Of a stretch of DNA of 64,000 nt, positions 29,201 through 37,863 are shown piece after piece. The position numbers and the translations under genes are program-made. This stretch comes from Dysidea avara (Eukaryota > Porifera > Demospongiae > Dictyoceratida > Dysideidae). Below the pieces are notes generated by a model that did no database searches, was not told where the DNA came from, and saw only the letters and a program-made list of their open reading frames with translations. Each line of letters opens with the position of its first letter. Within the stretch, counting starts at the first letter, position 1. The stretch is taken from positions 34,366,603 through 34,430,602 of the forward strand of contig NC_089280.1 of assembly GCF_963678975.1 (NCBI RefSeq). The letters run 5' to 3'.

Positions 29201-32200
29201 AGGTTGTCTGCACCAGGAGCTCATCGAGTCCATAGGACAAGGGAGCATGTAACTCCGCATACTCACAACGTGAACAGCAAAATTCAAACATGGCGGACAG
29301 TTCTTAACATAGTATATTCCTTATATAGTAAAAGTTGTATTGTAGGGTAAAGAATTACGTAATAATCATGCCACAAATATGCAGTGCCTGGATTAATTCG
29401 TGAAAGAAAGAGATGGCAAGGAAGGAAACGTCGAGGAAAGGGCTTAACTAACGGAGTGAAATAGTGACAAGATTTTTGGAGACTGCTAGGAAACATTCTT
29501 GCTTACCACGTAATGTAAGTGGGCCGGCTATCAGTCCACGGCGGCAGCACAGAGTATCTGCAGTAAATACTGAAGGGATCAAGTTTCATCACTCACTGCT
29601 GGAGCAAGAAGACTACAGTATTGTGCCAGTAGTAATAGGTTTAGCGAGCATGCGCGGTATGTGTTTACCTTATACGGTTACTGTTTAAATTACTATTAAT
29701 AAATTGCGATGCCATGTTTGAATTTCGCCATTTACAGAGTTACATGCTCCCTCGTCCTACGGACTCGATGAGCTCCTGTCTGCACCCACAAAAATATTTT
29801 TACTTGAAAATTTCTGAAACGACAATATTTTTACATGAAAATTTCTTTGCCTACGGTAGTTTAAGAATTGGTAACTATTGTAGTAACTGAACCTGCAATC
29901 TGATATCTATAGAGCCAGCTAGAGAAGAAATAAGTGATTTCTACTCAGCACTTGCTCAACTAGCACAACATACGTATATACTTTGGGCTATGGTTAGCCT
30001 TTGACAATCACAACTTAACTGTGTTTCATACTAATGATCAGTATGAATATTCAACTTGCAATTATTGAGTAGTGAGTAAAAGTGATATTTTATTTGAAAA
30101 CTAGATAAGAACTATGACTATTTGAAAAACAGATAAGACTCTGTTACTCTTTACATAAATAGATAACCAAATGAATGTTGGAAGTATACCTAAGCCACTT
30201 TCATGTGATACCTATTATTATATGCATACTGTTTATATAACTACAGATATAGCTATCTATGCATTATGCACACAAATAACTTATCCACCAATATTGACAT
30301 CACTACTTTCTAGTCAGCATGTTATGTACAAGTGATGGGTCTATAAACTACGTACGACTTCTAAATTAGATAAGTAAACAATGTTGATATGGAGACTCAG
30401 CTATCTTCTACTGTCATACTTATGACTAGTGCATAAGAAAACCTTCACAGGGTGTCACTGCATGGTGCAGTTATATGAAGCACTTTCGAATTTCTATTAT
30501 CACCACACAATAGGGCATTATTATAGTAGCACAACAATTTTTGTAATGGAAAACATAGAGATAGAGGAATATCAGTGTTTAGTTGATAAGAAACATAATT
30601 TAGGAGGCATAGGAATATCAGTCATAAGAATTTTGTCCAAGTTACACATTTTCTTACATGCAGATCCACCGACACTTCAACCACTTAATACAACTTATTA
30701 TGGTATTACTGATAACATGTTTACTTTGAACTGTGCTGCAACTAATGATCCTCAATCACCCAACAATATAACTTTTGAGTGGTTTAAAGATGGCACTAAG
30801 CAGAATGATTCTACTGGAATAAAAAGCAAAATGCTTGATGTCAGCACTTCTCAACTAGTCATAGATGAACTGAGCCCTGATCAGCATAGTGGCCACTATT
30901 CTTGTGGAGTGTACAACAATCAGTCATCCAATATAATGTATACAAACACAACAGTTATAATTGAAAGTTAGTTGACATAGTATGTAATGTAAATGTATGG
31001 TTTTGTAATGCATTTGTTCTGATAGTTGCAGATATAAGAAACTCCAAGATCGAAATGCTTGTTGAACCACGTAGTGTTAACAAGTCATACTTCACCTCAG
31101 AAATTCAACTTCCTAACCTTGATATTTCTTATAGAACAATCAGGTATTTATGACATAAAGTTTGTATCACAGTGTTTATATCGTCTCCACTGTAGTCATT
31201 TGTCTGTTGTTGTAACAACAAATAATGAGACTACACCATCTCAAGTACCAGACAGTGATCTTGTCAGTTATGGTGACCTTGGTAGTTCTGGTGCCCTCGC
31301 CAGTTATGGTGGCATTGTTGGTGACAAGTCATCTATAATGTATGTGGCAGCTATTTTGAATGGAGACCTAGGGGAGAAGATGCTAGTATTAGGAAATGAG
31401 GGCATCAGTAGAGTTGGTGATAAGGAATATTACAATGCTCCACTTGATAGACAATGTACATACTACACTTTTTTTAGAGCATATGCTAACAATCATAATG
31501 CTTCAGTAAGTACATGATGTTTGGTTTAAATTGTGTGATGTAATTTGAGTATGTTACAGAATCCCAGGTACACATCAAGTGGCCTGTCTGAACCGATTGG
31601 TTAGTTCATTGCAAATTAACTGTTGGTATATCATAGTGTGTATTACATGCTTTTGTTGTGCATGTACCAAGTGGAATTGGTAAACTGTATTGCTGTGTGC
31701 GTTGCATTGCATTCTTAATTGTTTCATGAACTTCTTTTGCAGTTAATAAAATCACAATTCCTCTGTTATGACATTATATGTGCATCATTGCTCACTGTAT
31801 GTTGTTAATATTATGCAGCACTTCCTGTCTCACCCTCTGGTGATGGAGGCGGTTCAGGAGGAGGAGGTGCTGCTATAATAGGAGTTGTTGTTGTCCTGAT
31901 CATCATCATAATAGCCATCATCATTGTCATCATTGTACTACTGTAAGTGATCACCTGTATGTGATGTTGTCATGGTGATGACTATATACTACTCACAGGT
32001 GGTATAGGAAGAAATATAACAAGAAACAAGCTCCAATATTAGCAGCAGTAAACCCTACTAAAGAAGATATTGCACTTCAGGAGAAGAGTTCTGAAAAGGG
32101 AATGCTAGGACCAGTTGAGACTAAATCATGTAAGAACACAACAAGCATATCATACTTGTAAGAGATGGTACTTATATGTCCACTGTTCATATGGAGAATA

Positions 32201-35200
32201 AATATTTTGATGGATATAACAATCCCTGATTTTGTCCCTAAAAGTTTATAGTGTCATAGTAATACAGTATACAGTTACATTCATACCCATGCACTTGGCA
32301 CACAGAACACTTGCAGCTAAAGTCAAGATACACAACCATCCATCTATGAATGACTGTTCTATTGGAGTAGTCACTCCAGTTTATACCAATATCATTATTC
32401 ACTGAGTATTGGCCATGATTCACAAGTGTAACTGTGTTGTGGTCTGAATCACTGACATGGAGTTTGCCCTTAGGTAAATACTGCTGCTTTTATTAAAGCA
32501 AGAGTTCATACTAATTATGGAAAGGGAGTGACATCACAGAGCTTACATCACTTTAATTTTAACTACAACACTTATGTCAGTGGTACTAGTCACTACACTG
32601 CATACATACACACAATAACATCTAGCTACACAATTACATTATAATGATACAAAACATTACAAATCCTTGTATGTATCATTTATCCCCAGTACCAGTTGTT
32701 AATATCAGAGAACAAGAAGTGAAGACGTCAGTTGGACAACCAACCACACTGTATATTGAGGCACGTGGTAATCCTCCACCAGAGATCAGTTGGACTAAGA
32801 ATGGATTACCAGTCAATGACCCACTACTACAGAATGGCTCACTATACATGCACAGTACCACTCACAGTGACCAGGGAACCTACACTGTAACTGCCACTAG
32901 TGATGAGGGGTCAACCAGTGAAACCATTAAACTGTTGGTCCTTAATCCACAATATGTACCTTGTAAGTCACTAGTATGTGTTGTGTGTAATGTGTTGTGC
33001 TGTGTTGTGTGTAATGTGTTTGTTCTCTTGTTTTAGCTAATAGATACAAGCCGATTAAAGTGGAAAACTTTGCTGAGCATCTTGCCATGTTACACTCATC
33101 AATGAACCAACAGTTTACTACTGATTATGACTCACTTGTGGTGCAAAATGATTTCTCCTTTAATGGAGCAAAATTAGAAATCAATGTGATGAAGAATCGT
33201 TACAAGAATATCCTACCCTGTGAGCATAAAATCGGCGTCTTCCATACACATTCAATTTACCATCTTTGACAATTCATAACTTCATATTGAGTCAAGCTAT
33301 TGACTTAAAATTTGATCAATAGTTTTACTCAATATGAAATCAATAGCTTTACCAGTGCACCAACATAACTTAAGAATATTTATGTTTCTTGATGTTATGG
33401 TCTTCCAACTTTATAGAATTGAATGTGTGTGGAAGACCCCTTTTTCACAAATTCAGTCACAAATGACAAAAATTGGCTGCATTATTCATTTTTTAACTCC
33501 AGATGATCATGTAAGAGTGCCGTTAACCTTACAAGACAAAATTGCTGGAACTGACTACATTAATGCTTCTTTTATTGATGTAAGTGATTCTACACATTGA
33601 TGTTAATAATCTGTGTTCATCACCCTCCACAGGGTTATAATGAGAGGAAGGCTTACATAGCTTGTCAAGGTCCCATGGCCTCCACTACTGCTGAGTTTTG
33701 GAGGATGATATGGGAACAGAATGTGACTGCCATTGTCATGGTTACTAACCTCACAGAGGAGGGAAAAGTAAAGTGTTCTACCACATGCATATAATGTGTC
33801 CTTATATGGTCTGAACTACAAACTACCTACACACAATAAAGTACCTGGTCAGGACTGAAATGGCTTCTGTAATAGTATACATAACCATATAATAACTGTC
33901 TAATAAATGTTGTATTATAACAGATGTGTATTTTATCCTTATATGGAGTGATTGTGTTACTCTATTATTACAGCCGAAATGTCAGCAGTACTGGCCAGCT
34001 GATGTGAATAATTCCTGTACTTATGGGAACATTTCAGTGACATTGATACAGGAAGAGATACTAGCTGAATACACCATCAGAACACTGGCTGTGAAAATGG
34101 TAAATTCAACTTTAAAAGGTAATATTGGTACAATATCTGATCTGTTTCTTAGATTGAGGCTAGTTCTGAGGCAAAATCTGTCAACCTTGAAGTTCAACAT
34201 TTTCACTTTACAGTCTGGCCAGATCATGGTGTGCCCAAATATCCCACAGCACTTCTGTCATTTCAGAAGAGGGTTAATAAACATCACAAACGTAAACGTG
34301 GTAGCCCCCTTGTTATTCACTGCAGGTACTACCTGTGATCATCTCTCTGAGTATTGTATGTCATGATATTGTAGTGCTGGGGTAGGACGGACTGGGACAT
34401 TCATTACTATTGATGTGGAGCTGCAACGTATCAAACATGAGGCAATTGTGGATGTGTACAACACTGTACACAAGCTGAGGTTTAGGAGGAGCTTTACTGT
34501 TCAGACACTGGTAACAAATTATACAACAATGTCATCCTCTATATGTACTGTTCGTGCAGGCTCAATATGTGTTTATATTTGATGCTCTGATGGAGTCCAT
34601 CATGTGTGGAGATAACTCTATTGCAGCTCCTGCTAAGAGTGCAAAGTTGAGGTTAGAGGAGTTGGCTAAGGTGAACCCTGGTACCAAGCTGTCAGGATAT
34701 GAGTCTCAGTTCAGGGTAACTGGTCACTCTAATAGAGCAGTCAGATATTTGTCAGTGTTGTCCATTAATTGTATTTTAGAAACTACAAGCAGCCAGTCCT
34801 AAAGAGTCAGATTTCCAGTACATTTGTGCCAATCTTCCTGAGAATAGGCACAAGAACCGATCAATAAAGCGTTTGGCACGTAAGTAGTATACAAGTTACT
34901 GAGAACAATTTCAAAACCACAATATTTGCAGCGGACAATTCACGTGTTTACATCACCACTGCTGGATATGCCTCTGACTATATCTGTGCTAGCTACATTG
35001 ATGTGAGTGTGTAACTTGTAGCTGCACCAATACATATTTTCTATACTAGGGATATCGTCATCGTAAAGCATTTTTAGCTACTGAAGGACCACTAAATTCA
35101 ACTGTGATTGATTTTTGGAGTATGGTGTGGGAGAGAAGTTCTCACGCAATTGTCATGTTGAGCTTGTTGGAGGAGAATGGAAAGGTGCGTACAGCTGAGA

Positions 35201-36370
35201 TCACATGTGTTAGTGTTATATATTGTATGTGTATAGGAGACATCTGTGAAGTATTGGCCTAACAAAGGAGAAACCCTACAATTTGGACCATTTGTTATTG
35301 AGACAACTAATGATTCAAAATCTGACAAGTATTTTGCACGACGCGTCATGCAAGTGAAGAACACATCATCTAAAGTGAGTACTCTTGATAATCACTTGCA
35401 ATGATACAATACACCTACCCACAAAGCATGCACTACATCTGATTACACCTCTTAGGACTCAACTCCTCGGACCATTAACCAATTCCAGTACTTGTGCTGG
35501 CCAGACCACTCCTGTCCATCAGAGGCTTCCTCCATCATGGATATGGTTGAGATAGTGGAGACTGTACAACGTAAGAGCAAGAATGGACCCATCACTGTCC
35601 ACTGCAGGTACTTTCTGATGACATACATAGCTAATCCTTTGTAATTTCAAAACTCGTTGGTTGGGGAAATGTTGATTATGTAAAGATGTTGTTACATAAT
35701 GAAAGTCTTATTGATAAAGTGAGCAATGTCAGATTATTGAATTAGAGCGGTGTCAAATTCAAGAGATTTCACCACATGTATTCCTTGTATAGTTTAGGTG
35801 ACTGCTCAATTAGAGTATATCATTGAAGTGGCCAGTCTTAGTATAATAAGGTTCCAATACAGAAAGTAGAAATTGGTCAGGGCAAACTGATCTGTGAATT
35901 TCATTAGATGGATTCCTAACTGAATAGCCATCATTAATCACAACAGTACTAAAGGCTAGTATAGTGTCACCTAACAGATAAATACTGAGAGTTTCCTAGT
36001 AAGAGGAATTGTCAGGAAGAATGTTCAACTACTCAACTTTAGGAGGGGGACAAACATGCTCTGTTTCTCCAACATTGCTATAATTGCATCTGTTTTGTCT
36101 TCATTATATAGTGACGGTTTGGGACGTACTGGAACGTTCTGTGCTCTGATGCTGTGTCATGATCGGTTCAAGACTGAACACATGGCTGATGTGCTCTATG
36201 CCATCAAGACCATGCGTGGCCAGCGTCCAGGAATGGTGGAGAATACAGTAAGATATCGCCATGTGTATCATGTGCTGCATTTTATTCTTAACCTGCAGGC
36301 TCAATATGAATTTATCCACAAAACTCTCAAGGAGACCATGGACCGTCTGGAAACATATTCCAACTTTTGA
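2663..36370 (+). CDS. Receptor-type protein tyrosine phosphatase with Calx-beta and Ig ectodomain (5' end missing)
   Basis: A transmembrane phosphatase that removes phosphate from tyrosines of cytoplasmic substrates and carries a large adhesion-type ectodomain. The splice path is 43 exons whose lengths sum to 8,198 nt; after the two bases finishing the incoming phase-1 codon, exactly 2,732 codons including the stop remain open. Order: Calx-beta blocks A (2663-5277), B (14798-18382) and C (21893-23158); Ig1-4 (23281-30966); membrane-proximal region and TM (31032-31942); juxtamembrane tail (to 32129); cytosolic Ig (32690-32962); PTP D1 (33037-34715); PTP D2 (34780-36370, TGA). D1 has KNRY, WPDHGVP and [10 protein letters not shown]. 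Nearly all ectodomain exons are phase 1-1. No signal peptide exon was found, so the start is open. Blocks A and B could belong to separate or alternatively spliced transcripts; matching phases and lack of stops favour one gene. Confidence 0.85.
5400..5800 (+). mobile_element. Fragments of two dispersed element families
   Basis: 5400-5457 matches one arm of the palindromic element seen complete at 11091-11292 (GATGAAACAAGAGATGAATG type). 5524-5800 matches the body of the TAGGGACCA-terminated family (complete at 19296-20345), including the recurring frame with [10 protein letters not shown] and [17 protein letters not shown]. Confidence 0.7.
6820..6920. repeat. Palindromic hairpin element (GTTATACCA family)
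   Basis: The left arm begins AGTTATACCACGGGCACGAG and the right arm is its near-complement ending in CACGAGTGCCCATGGTATAACT. The loop carries a TATACGC / GCGTATA sub-stem. Similar hairpins occur at 7640-7750, 22078-22206 and 59067-59183. Confidence 0.75.
7320..7620. repeat. Complex repeat shared with 58215-58345
   Basis: This GC-richer stretch has several interleaved inverted repeats around GCAGTGCAATATAC and CACTCGCTGCGGTCTGCAG. The reverse complement of its right part, ending at the GCACTGGCGGTGCC and GAACTGCCCACGCAGAG motifs, reappears at 58215-58290. The GCACTTGTGCTATGCTGCAC motif is shared as well. It is probably a foldback transposon remnant; its ends are not defined. Confidence 0.6.
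7640..7750. repeat. Palindromic hairpin with CCTGAGGGCTG core
   Basis: The arms run from CCATGGTTGTAAGGGATTTT to the complementary AAAATCCCAAGCAGCCATGG. The apex contains two copies of GCCTGAGGGCTGC. The core resembles the hairpin at 59067-59183. Confidence 0.75.
8762..8893. repeat. 17-bp tandem repeat, about 7.5 copies
   Basis: The unit CACTGAAGTTGAATGCA repeats nearly perfectly. Both strand translations give artefactual periodic peptides ([17 protein letters not shown]). Confidence 0.95.
10022..10107. repeat. (TCAC)n / (TCGC)n simple repeat
   Basis: Repeated CACTCACTCACT with some CTCGCTCG variants. Confidence 0.9.
10404..10799. mobile_element. Inverted-repeat MITE (CTATAGTATGTTCACG termini)
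   Basis: The left end has CTATAGTATGTTCACGTTGA and GCTGAATCC. The right end is the reverse complement, GGATTCAGCTCAACGTGAAC followed by GTACTATAG. A related copy in opposite internal orientation lies at 37864-38829; the shared interior includes a block around CAAAATCTTTTTGCTCAAAT. No transposase is present, so it is non-autonomous. A TA target duplication is possible but not clear. Confidence 0.8.
11091..11292. mobile_element. Near-perfect palindromic element, ~85-bp arms
   Basis: The arms contain AAGTAGTGAAACAAGAGATG, ATGATGGTATTACAG and AAAGTCCCTACTTTGGCA, with their reverse complement on the other side. The loop is very short. Half copies occur near 5400-5457, 12719-12796 and 18495-18556. 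Confidence 0.88.
11550..12608 (-). mobile_element. TAGGGACCA-terminated non-autonomous DNA transposon, copy a
   Basis: Outer ends are GTAGGGACCACAAAGG (left) and GCTATGGTCCCTACTCC (right). The right part (12378-12608) is a ~230-bp palindrome with TAGCACATTGATAAAAAG and CAATAAGAAGTGTTATATCC in its arms. The ~0.8-kb body on the minus strand carries the same reading-frame fragments as copies b and c ([31 protein letters not shown]), here interrupted by stops. Same architecture as 19296-20345 but reversed. Confidence 0.82.
13055..13661. mobile_element. piggyBac-type MITE with TTAA target duplication
   Basis: Left end is TTAA then CCCTTAAACCTGCA; right end is TGCAAGTTTAAGGG then TTAA. The termini match in 17 of 18 positions including TTAA. 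Insertion at TTAA with CCC-type ends is characteristic of piggyBac elements. The 607-bp interior has no transposase. Interior sequence resembles 57536-58090. Confidence 0.8.
13742..13995. mobile_element. Palindromic MITE
   Basis: The arms include GTTCGATTGGGAATCATAG and its mate CTATGATCCCTAATCGAAC, then CTACACCTGCAGATATACTA and its mate TAGTATATCTGTAGGTGTA, around a short loop. Confidence 0.82.
14020..14660 (+). mobile_element. Diverged, truncated copy of the TAGGGACCA family (copy d)
   Basis: The body matches the family from the ATTATGACTGGT start through GAATTCATCA-like and GTCAGTCAATAGAAAAT segments. The terminal palindrome is absent and the reading frame is more decayed than in copies b and c. 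Confidence 0.65.
15556..15698. repeat. Inverted repeat, ~47-bp arms
   Basis: Left arm CTACATTCAGCCTTGCTCC through TTCACTCCAA pairs with right arm TTGGAGTTAAAAAGAATTAA through GACTGAAATGTAG. Probably a MITE in the intron between the first two exons of block B. Confidence 0.78.
16055..16109. repeat. Short perfect hairpin
   Basis: GTTCAAAGTAGTTTAT and ATAAACTACTTTGAAC flank a small loop that itself contains TGATATG / CATATCA. Confidence 0.85.
18383..21892. other. Intron between Calx-beta blocks B and C
   Basis: Apart from the transposon at 19296-20345 and a half-palindrome near 18495-18556 I see no coding or structured feature. 20400-21890 shows no gene that can be supported. Confidence 0.55.
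19296..20345 (+). mobile_element. TAGGGACCA-terminated non-autonomous DNA transposon, copy b (best preserved)
   Basis: Begins GTAGGGACCATAGCAC and ends GTGGTCCCTACTATAC, giving terminal inverted repeats of about 10 bp. 19296-19520 is a long palindrome; the body follows. The body includes an internal duplication of about 155 bp (unit near 19600-19755 repeated near 19757-19905). A plus-strand frame at 19688-20098 (136 codons) carries [35 protein letters not shown] and [20 protein letters not shown]. The same peptide is recognisable in copies a, c and in 5568-5800. I recognise no protein family in it. Confidence 0.82.
21893..23158 (+). other. Calx-beta block C (2 domains, 4 exons) of the receptor phosphatase
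   Basis: Exons: 21893-22033, 22501-22704, 22755-22901, 22952-23158. The first three match exons 1-3 of blocks A and B; the fourth is clearly diverged ([26 protein letters not shown]). The block leads straight into Ig1. The first intron carries a hairpin at 22078-22206. Confidence 0.86.
22078..22206. repeat. Imperfect palindromic element (CATGG-ended)
   Basis: Ends CATGGCTGTAAGGTATAATG and CACCAAAGTCATCCATGG are loosely complementary with internal TACACCCTGAATC / GGAGTGTA pairing. It resembles the hairpin at 7640-7750. Confidence 0.5.
23281..25465 (+). other. Extracellular Ig domains 1-3 of the receptor phosphatase
   Basis: Three single-exon, phase 1-1 Ig domains: 23281-23553, 24442-24774 and 25181-25465. 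Ig1 and Ig3 are alike ([19 protein letters not shown], then DEDEYYC); Ig2 has [16 protein letters not shown] and [11 protein letters not shown], like Ig4. Each keeps the B-strand Cys, the C-strand Trp and the F-strand Cys of a disulfide-bonded extracellular Ig fold. The alternating similarity implies duplication of an Ig pair. Confidence 0.88.
23770..24420 (+). mobile_element. Strongly decayed relative of the TAGGGACCA family (copy f)
   Basis: Scattered matches to the family body: CAAAATAAATGGGGCACAAA, GTATGCCAAAAGG and GTCAGTCAATCGGTCAGTG. It lies in the intron between Ig1 and Ig2. Confidence 0.5.
26192..27163 (+). mobile_element. TAGGGACCA-terminated transposon, copy c (deleted palindrome)
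   Basis: Starts TATAGGGACCATAGCAC; the terminal palindrome is collapsed to about 140 bp (26192-26325). The body follows with the recurring frame split by a frameshift near 26655 (frames at 26458-26769 and 26582-26905). Ends near CTCCCTACTATACAG, with a small insertion separating it from GTGGTC. Confidence 0.8.
27944..28590. mobile_element. Large foldback element, ~250-300-bp arms
   Basis: The left arm runs from TTTATACAGACAGGTATAAA to TAGCTACTGAAGTTTAGAAA (about 28205). The right arm runs from TTTCTAAACTTTAGTAGCTA to TACCTACCTCATTTATACAT. Internal pairing includes GTGTCTGAAGCTGACTGCAT with ATGCAGTCAGCTTCAGACAC. No open reading frame is present. Confidence 0.85.
28741..29859. mobile_element. 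1.1-kb element with CTACCGTAGGCA terminal inverted repeats
   Basis: Left end CTACCGTAGGCAGAGAAATT and right end AATTTCTTTGCCTACGGTAG. A second inverted repeat inside pairs the CAGGAGCTCATCGAGTCC region near 29213 with GGACTCGATGAGCTCCTG near 29759. Short frames inside match nothing I recognise. Confidence 0.78.
30664..30966 (+). other. Extracellular Ig domain 4 of the receptor phosphatase
   Basis: Single phase 1-1 exon of 101 codons with [30 protein letters not shown] and [12 protein letters not shown]. It pairs with Ig2 as a duplicate. Confidence 0.88.
31032..32129 (+). other. Membrane-proximal region, transmembrane helix and juxtamembrane tail of the receptor phosphatase
   Basis: Exons 31032-31143 and 31196-31505 encode a region with [10 protein letters not shown], then [24 protein letters not shown] and YYTFFRAYA, the pattern found just outside the membrane in LAR- and kappa/mu-type receptor phosphatases (Y-AA-L, GD--Y-N-PL, F-RA). 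Exon 31560-31599 is a short linker. Exon 31819-31942 encodes a Gly/Ser stretch and a very hydrophobic Ile/Val helix. Exon 31999-32129 starts [11 protein letters not shown], a basic stop-transfer sequence that fixes the cytoplasmic side. Confidence 0.88.
32690..32962 (+). other. Cytoplasmic I-set-like Ig domain lacking both disulfide cysteines
   Basis: One 91-codon phase 1-1 exon between the stop-transfer exon and PTP D1. It shows the I-set pattern: [20 protein letters not shown] (B strand to the C-strand Trp) and [15 protein letters not shown] (F strand, DxGxYxxxA). At the two positions where extracellular Ig domains have Cys it has Ile (LYIEA) and Val (YTVTA). Skipping the exon would keep frame (VETKS to NRYKPIKV), so it may be a cassette exon. 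Confidence 0.85.
33037..34715 (+). other. PTP domain D1 (catalytic) of the receptor phosphatase
   Basis: Exons: 33037-33219, 33503-33579, 33633-33767, 33974-34099, 34153-34325, 34375-34510, 34560-34715. Motifs in order: wedge-like start [34 protein letters not shown] (phosphotyrosine loop), [31 protein letters not shown] (WPD general acid), [14 protein letters not shown] (catalytic Cys and Arg, split by a phase-2 intron after the Ser codon's second base) and VQTLAQYVF (Q loop). All residues needed for activity are present. Confidence 0.93.
33232..33446. repeat. Inverted-repeat insertion in a D1 intron
   Basis: GTCTTCCATACACATTCAAT near the 5' side pairs with ATTGAATGTGTGTGGAAGAC near the 3' side; the interior has a further TCATATTGAGTCAA / CTCAATATGA pairing. 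Probably a small MITE. Confidence 0.72.
34780..36370 (+). other. PTP domain D2 (probably regulatory) of the receptor phosphatase
   Basis: Exons: 34780-34879, 34932-35002, 35050-35184, 35237-35374, 35456-35607, 36112-36247, 36299-36370 (TGA). Motifs: [11 protein letters not shown] (the phosphotyrosine-loop Tyr is replaced by Ser), [38 protein letters not shown] and [13 protein letters not shown] (catalytic Cys and Arg kept, Ala to Asp). The Q-loop position reads VENT instead of VQT. D2 is often inactive in two-domain receptor phosphatases; here at least two key positions are altered. Confidence 0.9.
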
Positions 36371-37863
36371 GGACTCTAAAAAACTCAGCATTCGTTGCAA
36401 ATCTCAATTAATATTTTCATATAATCTTAGGACTGAGCTGCATATTTAATCATTCAGTTTTGTAGTTTTTGTAACTGACAGTTTTGTAGGCACCAGGCAC
36501 ACTGTATTTGCACTAATTCCCTTGCTGTAGATATTTGCTCAGTGGTGTAAAGTCAGTACCTATTCAAACAACATAGCTGCTATTTTTCTCAGCAAAAATA
36601 TAATTAATCATCAGATCTGAATTACCAGTATATAATGTGTAAAGCACTTAGGTCAAGGGCTTGAAGCACTTTTAAAGCACCTGTAAAACTGTTTAAGTAC
36701 AAACACAAGCACAAATGCTGCAATTTAGTAAATGCTTCAACTACAAAGTAGAGCACTATAAAAGTGCTTGATATAATTACTTTATTAGCAAACAACATAT
36801 ATAATGTTACAACAAACGAACATCAATCAGTAAAAGTTTCATCTTCTCTCAGACCTAAACACTTTCCCTGCTACACTGAATAATTGTTCTGCAGGTACAC
36901 CTGATAGAACAATTATTCACATTTTAAAAGTGCTTAAGGCTTGACCCTTGTCTGATATACATGTGAGTGGTACAAGTAAAATCTTAATGTTATTAAAACA
37001 AATCTGAGCTTAAAATTTGCATTATAATGTCATCATTATGGCATCATCGTTATGACTTCACCATGCACAGAGTTTATCAACAAAAAAAATTGGCATGACA
37101 TTCATCATGGACTAAATTTTGTAATTGTATTTTAAAAACAAGATAGCAATAATACTTGGATTTTACTTGAACCACACACACACATATATCACATACCTTT
37201 GCCCTATGGGAGGTCTTGTCTATCTATATATTCTGGCATAACTGACCATGCACACATGCCTAAAACTGACGTCCTAATTAATGAGTATCTTATTCTAATA
37301 AAGCATTCATAAATTAGTAAAGCATTAGAAATCTGTTTATTGACCAAGCTTTTATGTAGCTACCGATAATTGTTGATATTAATAGTAGCTACAACTGGCC
37401 AGCTTTAAAAGTTAACATACGACATTACAGCTTCACATAATTATACCAAAGAAGTTAAATACAATCAAAATTCTTACTCTAAGACACAAGTTATAAAGTA
37501 ACCAGCTATACTATAAGCTGTGGCTGCATATGAAGTCCCATAAGTCATCATCATGGTTGAAAATTTATAGCTACTTGTGATTCGTAAAATTAAGACAGAA
37601 ATAGATTGTGTAATATGAAATTCAATGTAAGTATAAACATTGGATCAATTATCAGTATTAGCCACATATGTTGTTCATGTTTTGTCTTTCAGGATTAATG
37701 CAAAATCTCATTGGTGGATGGCCACATAGTTTTTAGTGATTCATGACTGGAGTGCTGAACACATTTATGATTTTAAGGTGGACAGTTTGGTTCCCTTATG
37801 AATGGCCATACTAGTCATGATGAGTTCACTCTTGTAATTGTATAGTTACATGACAAGCAAAAG

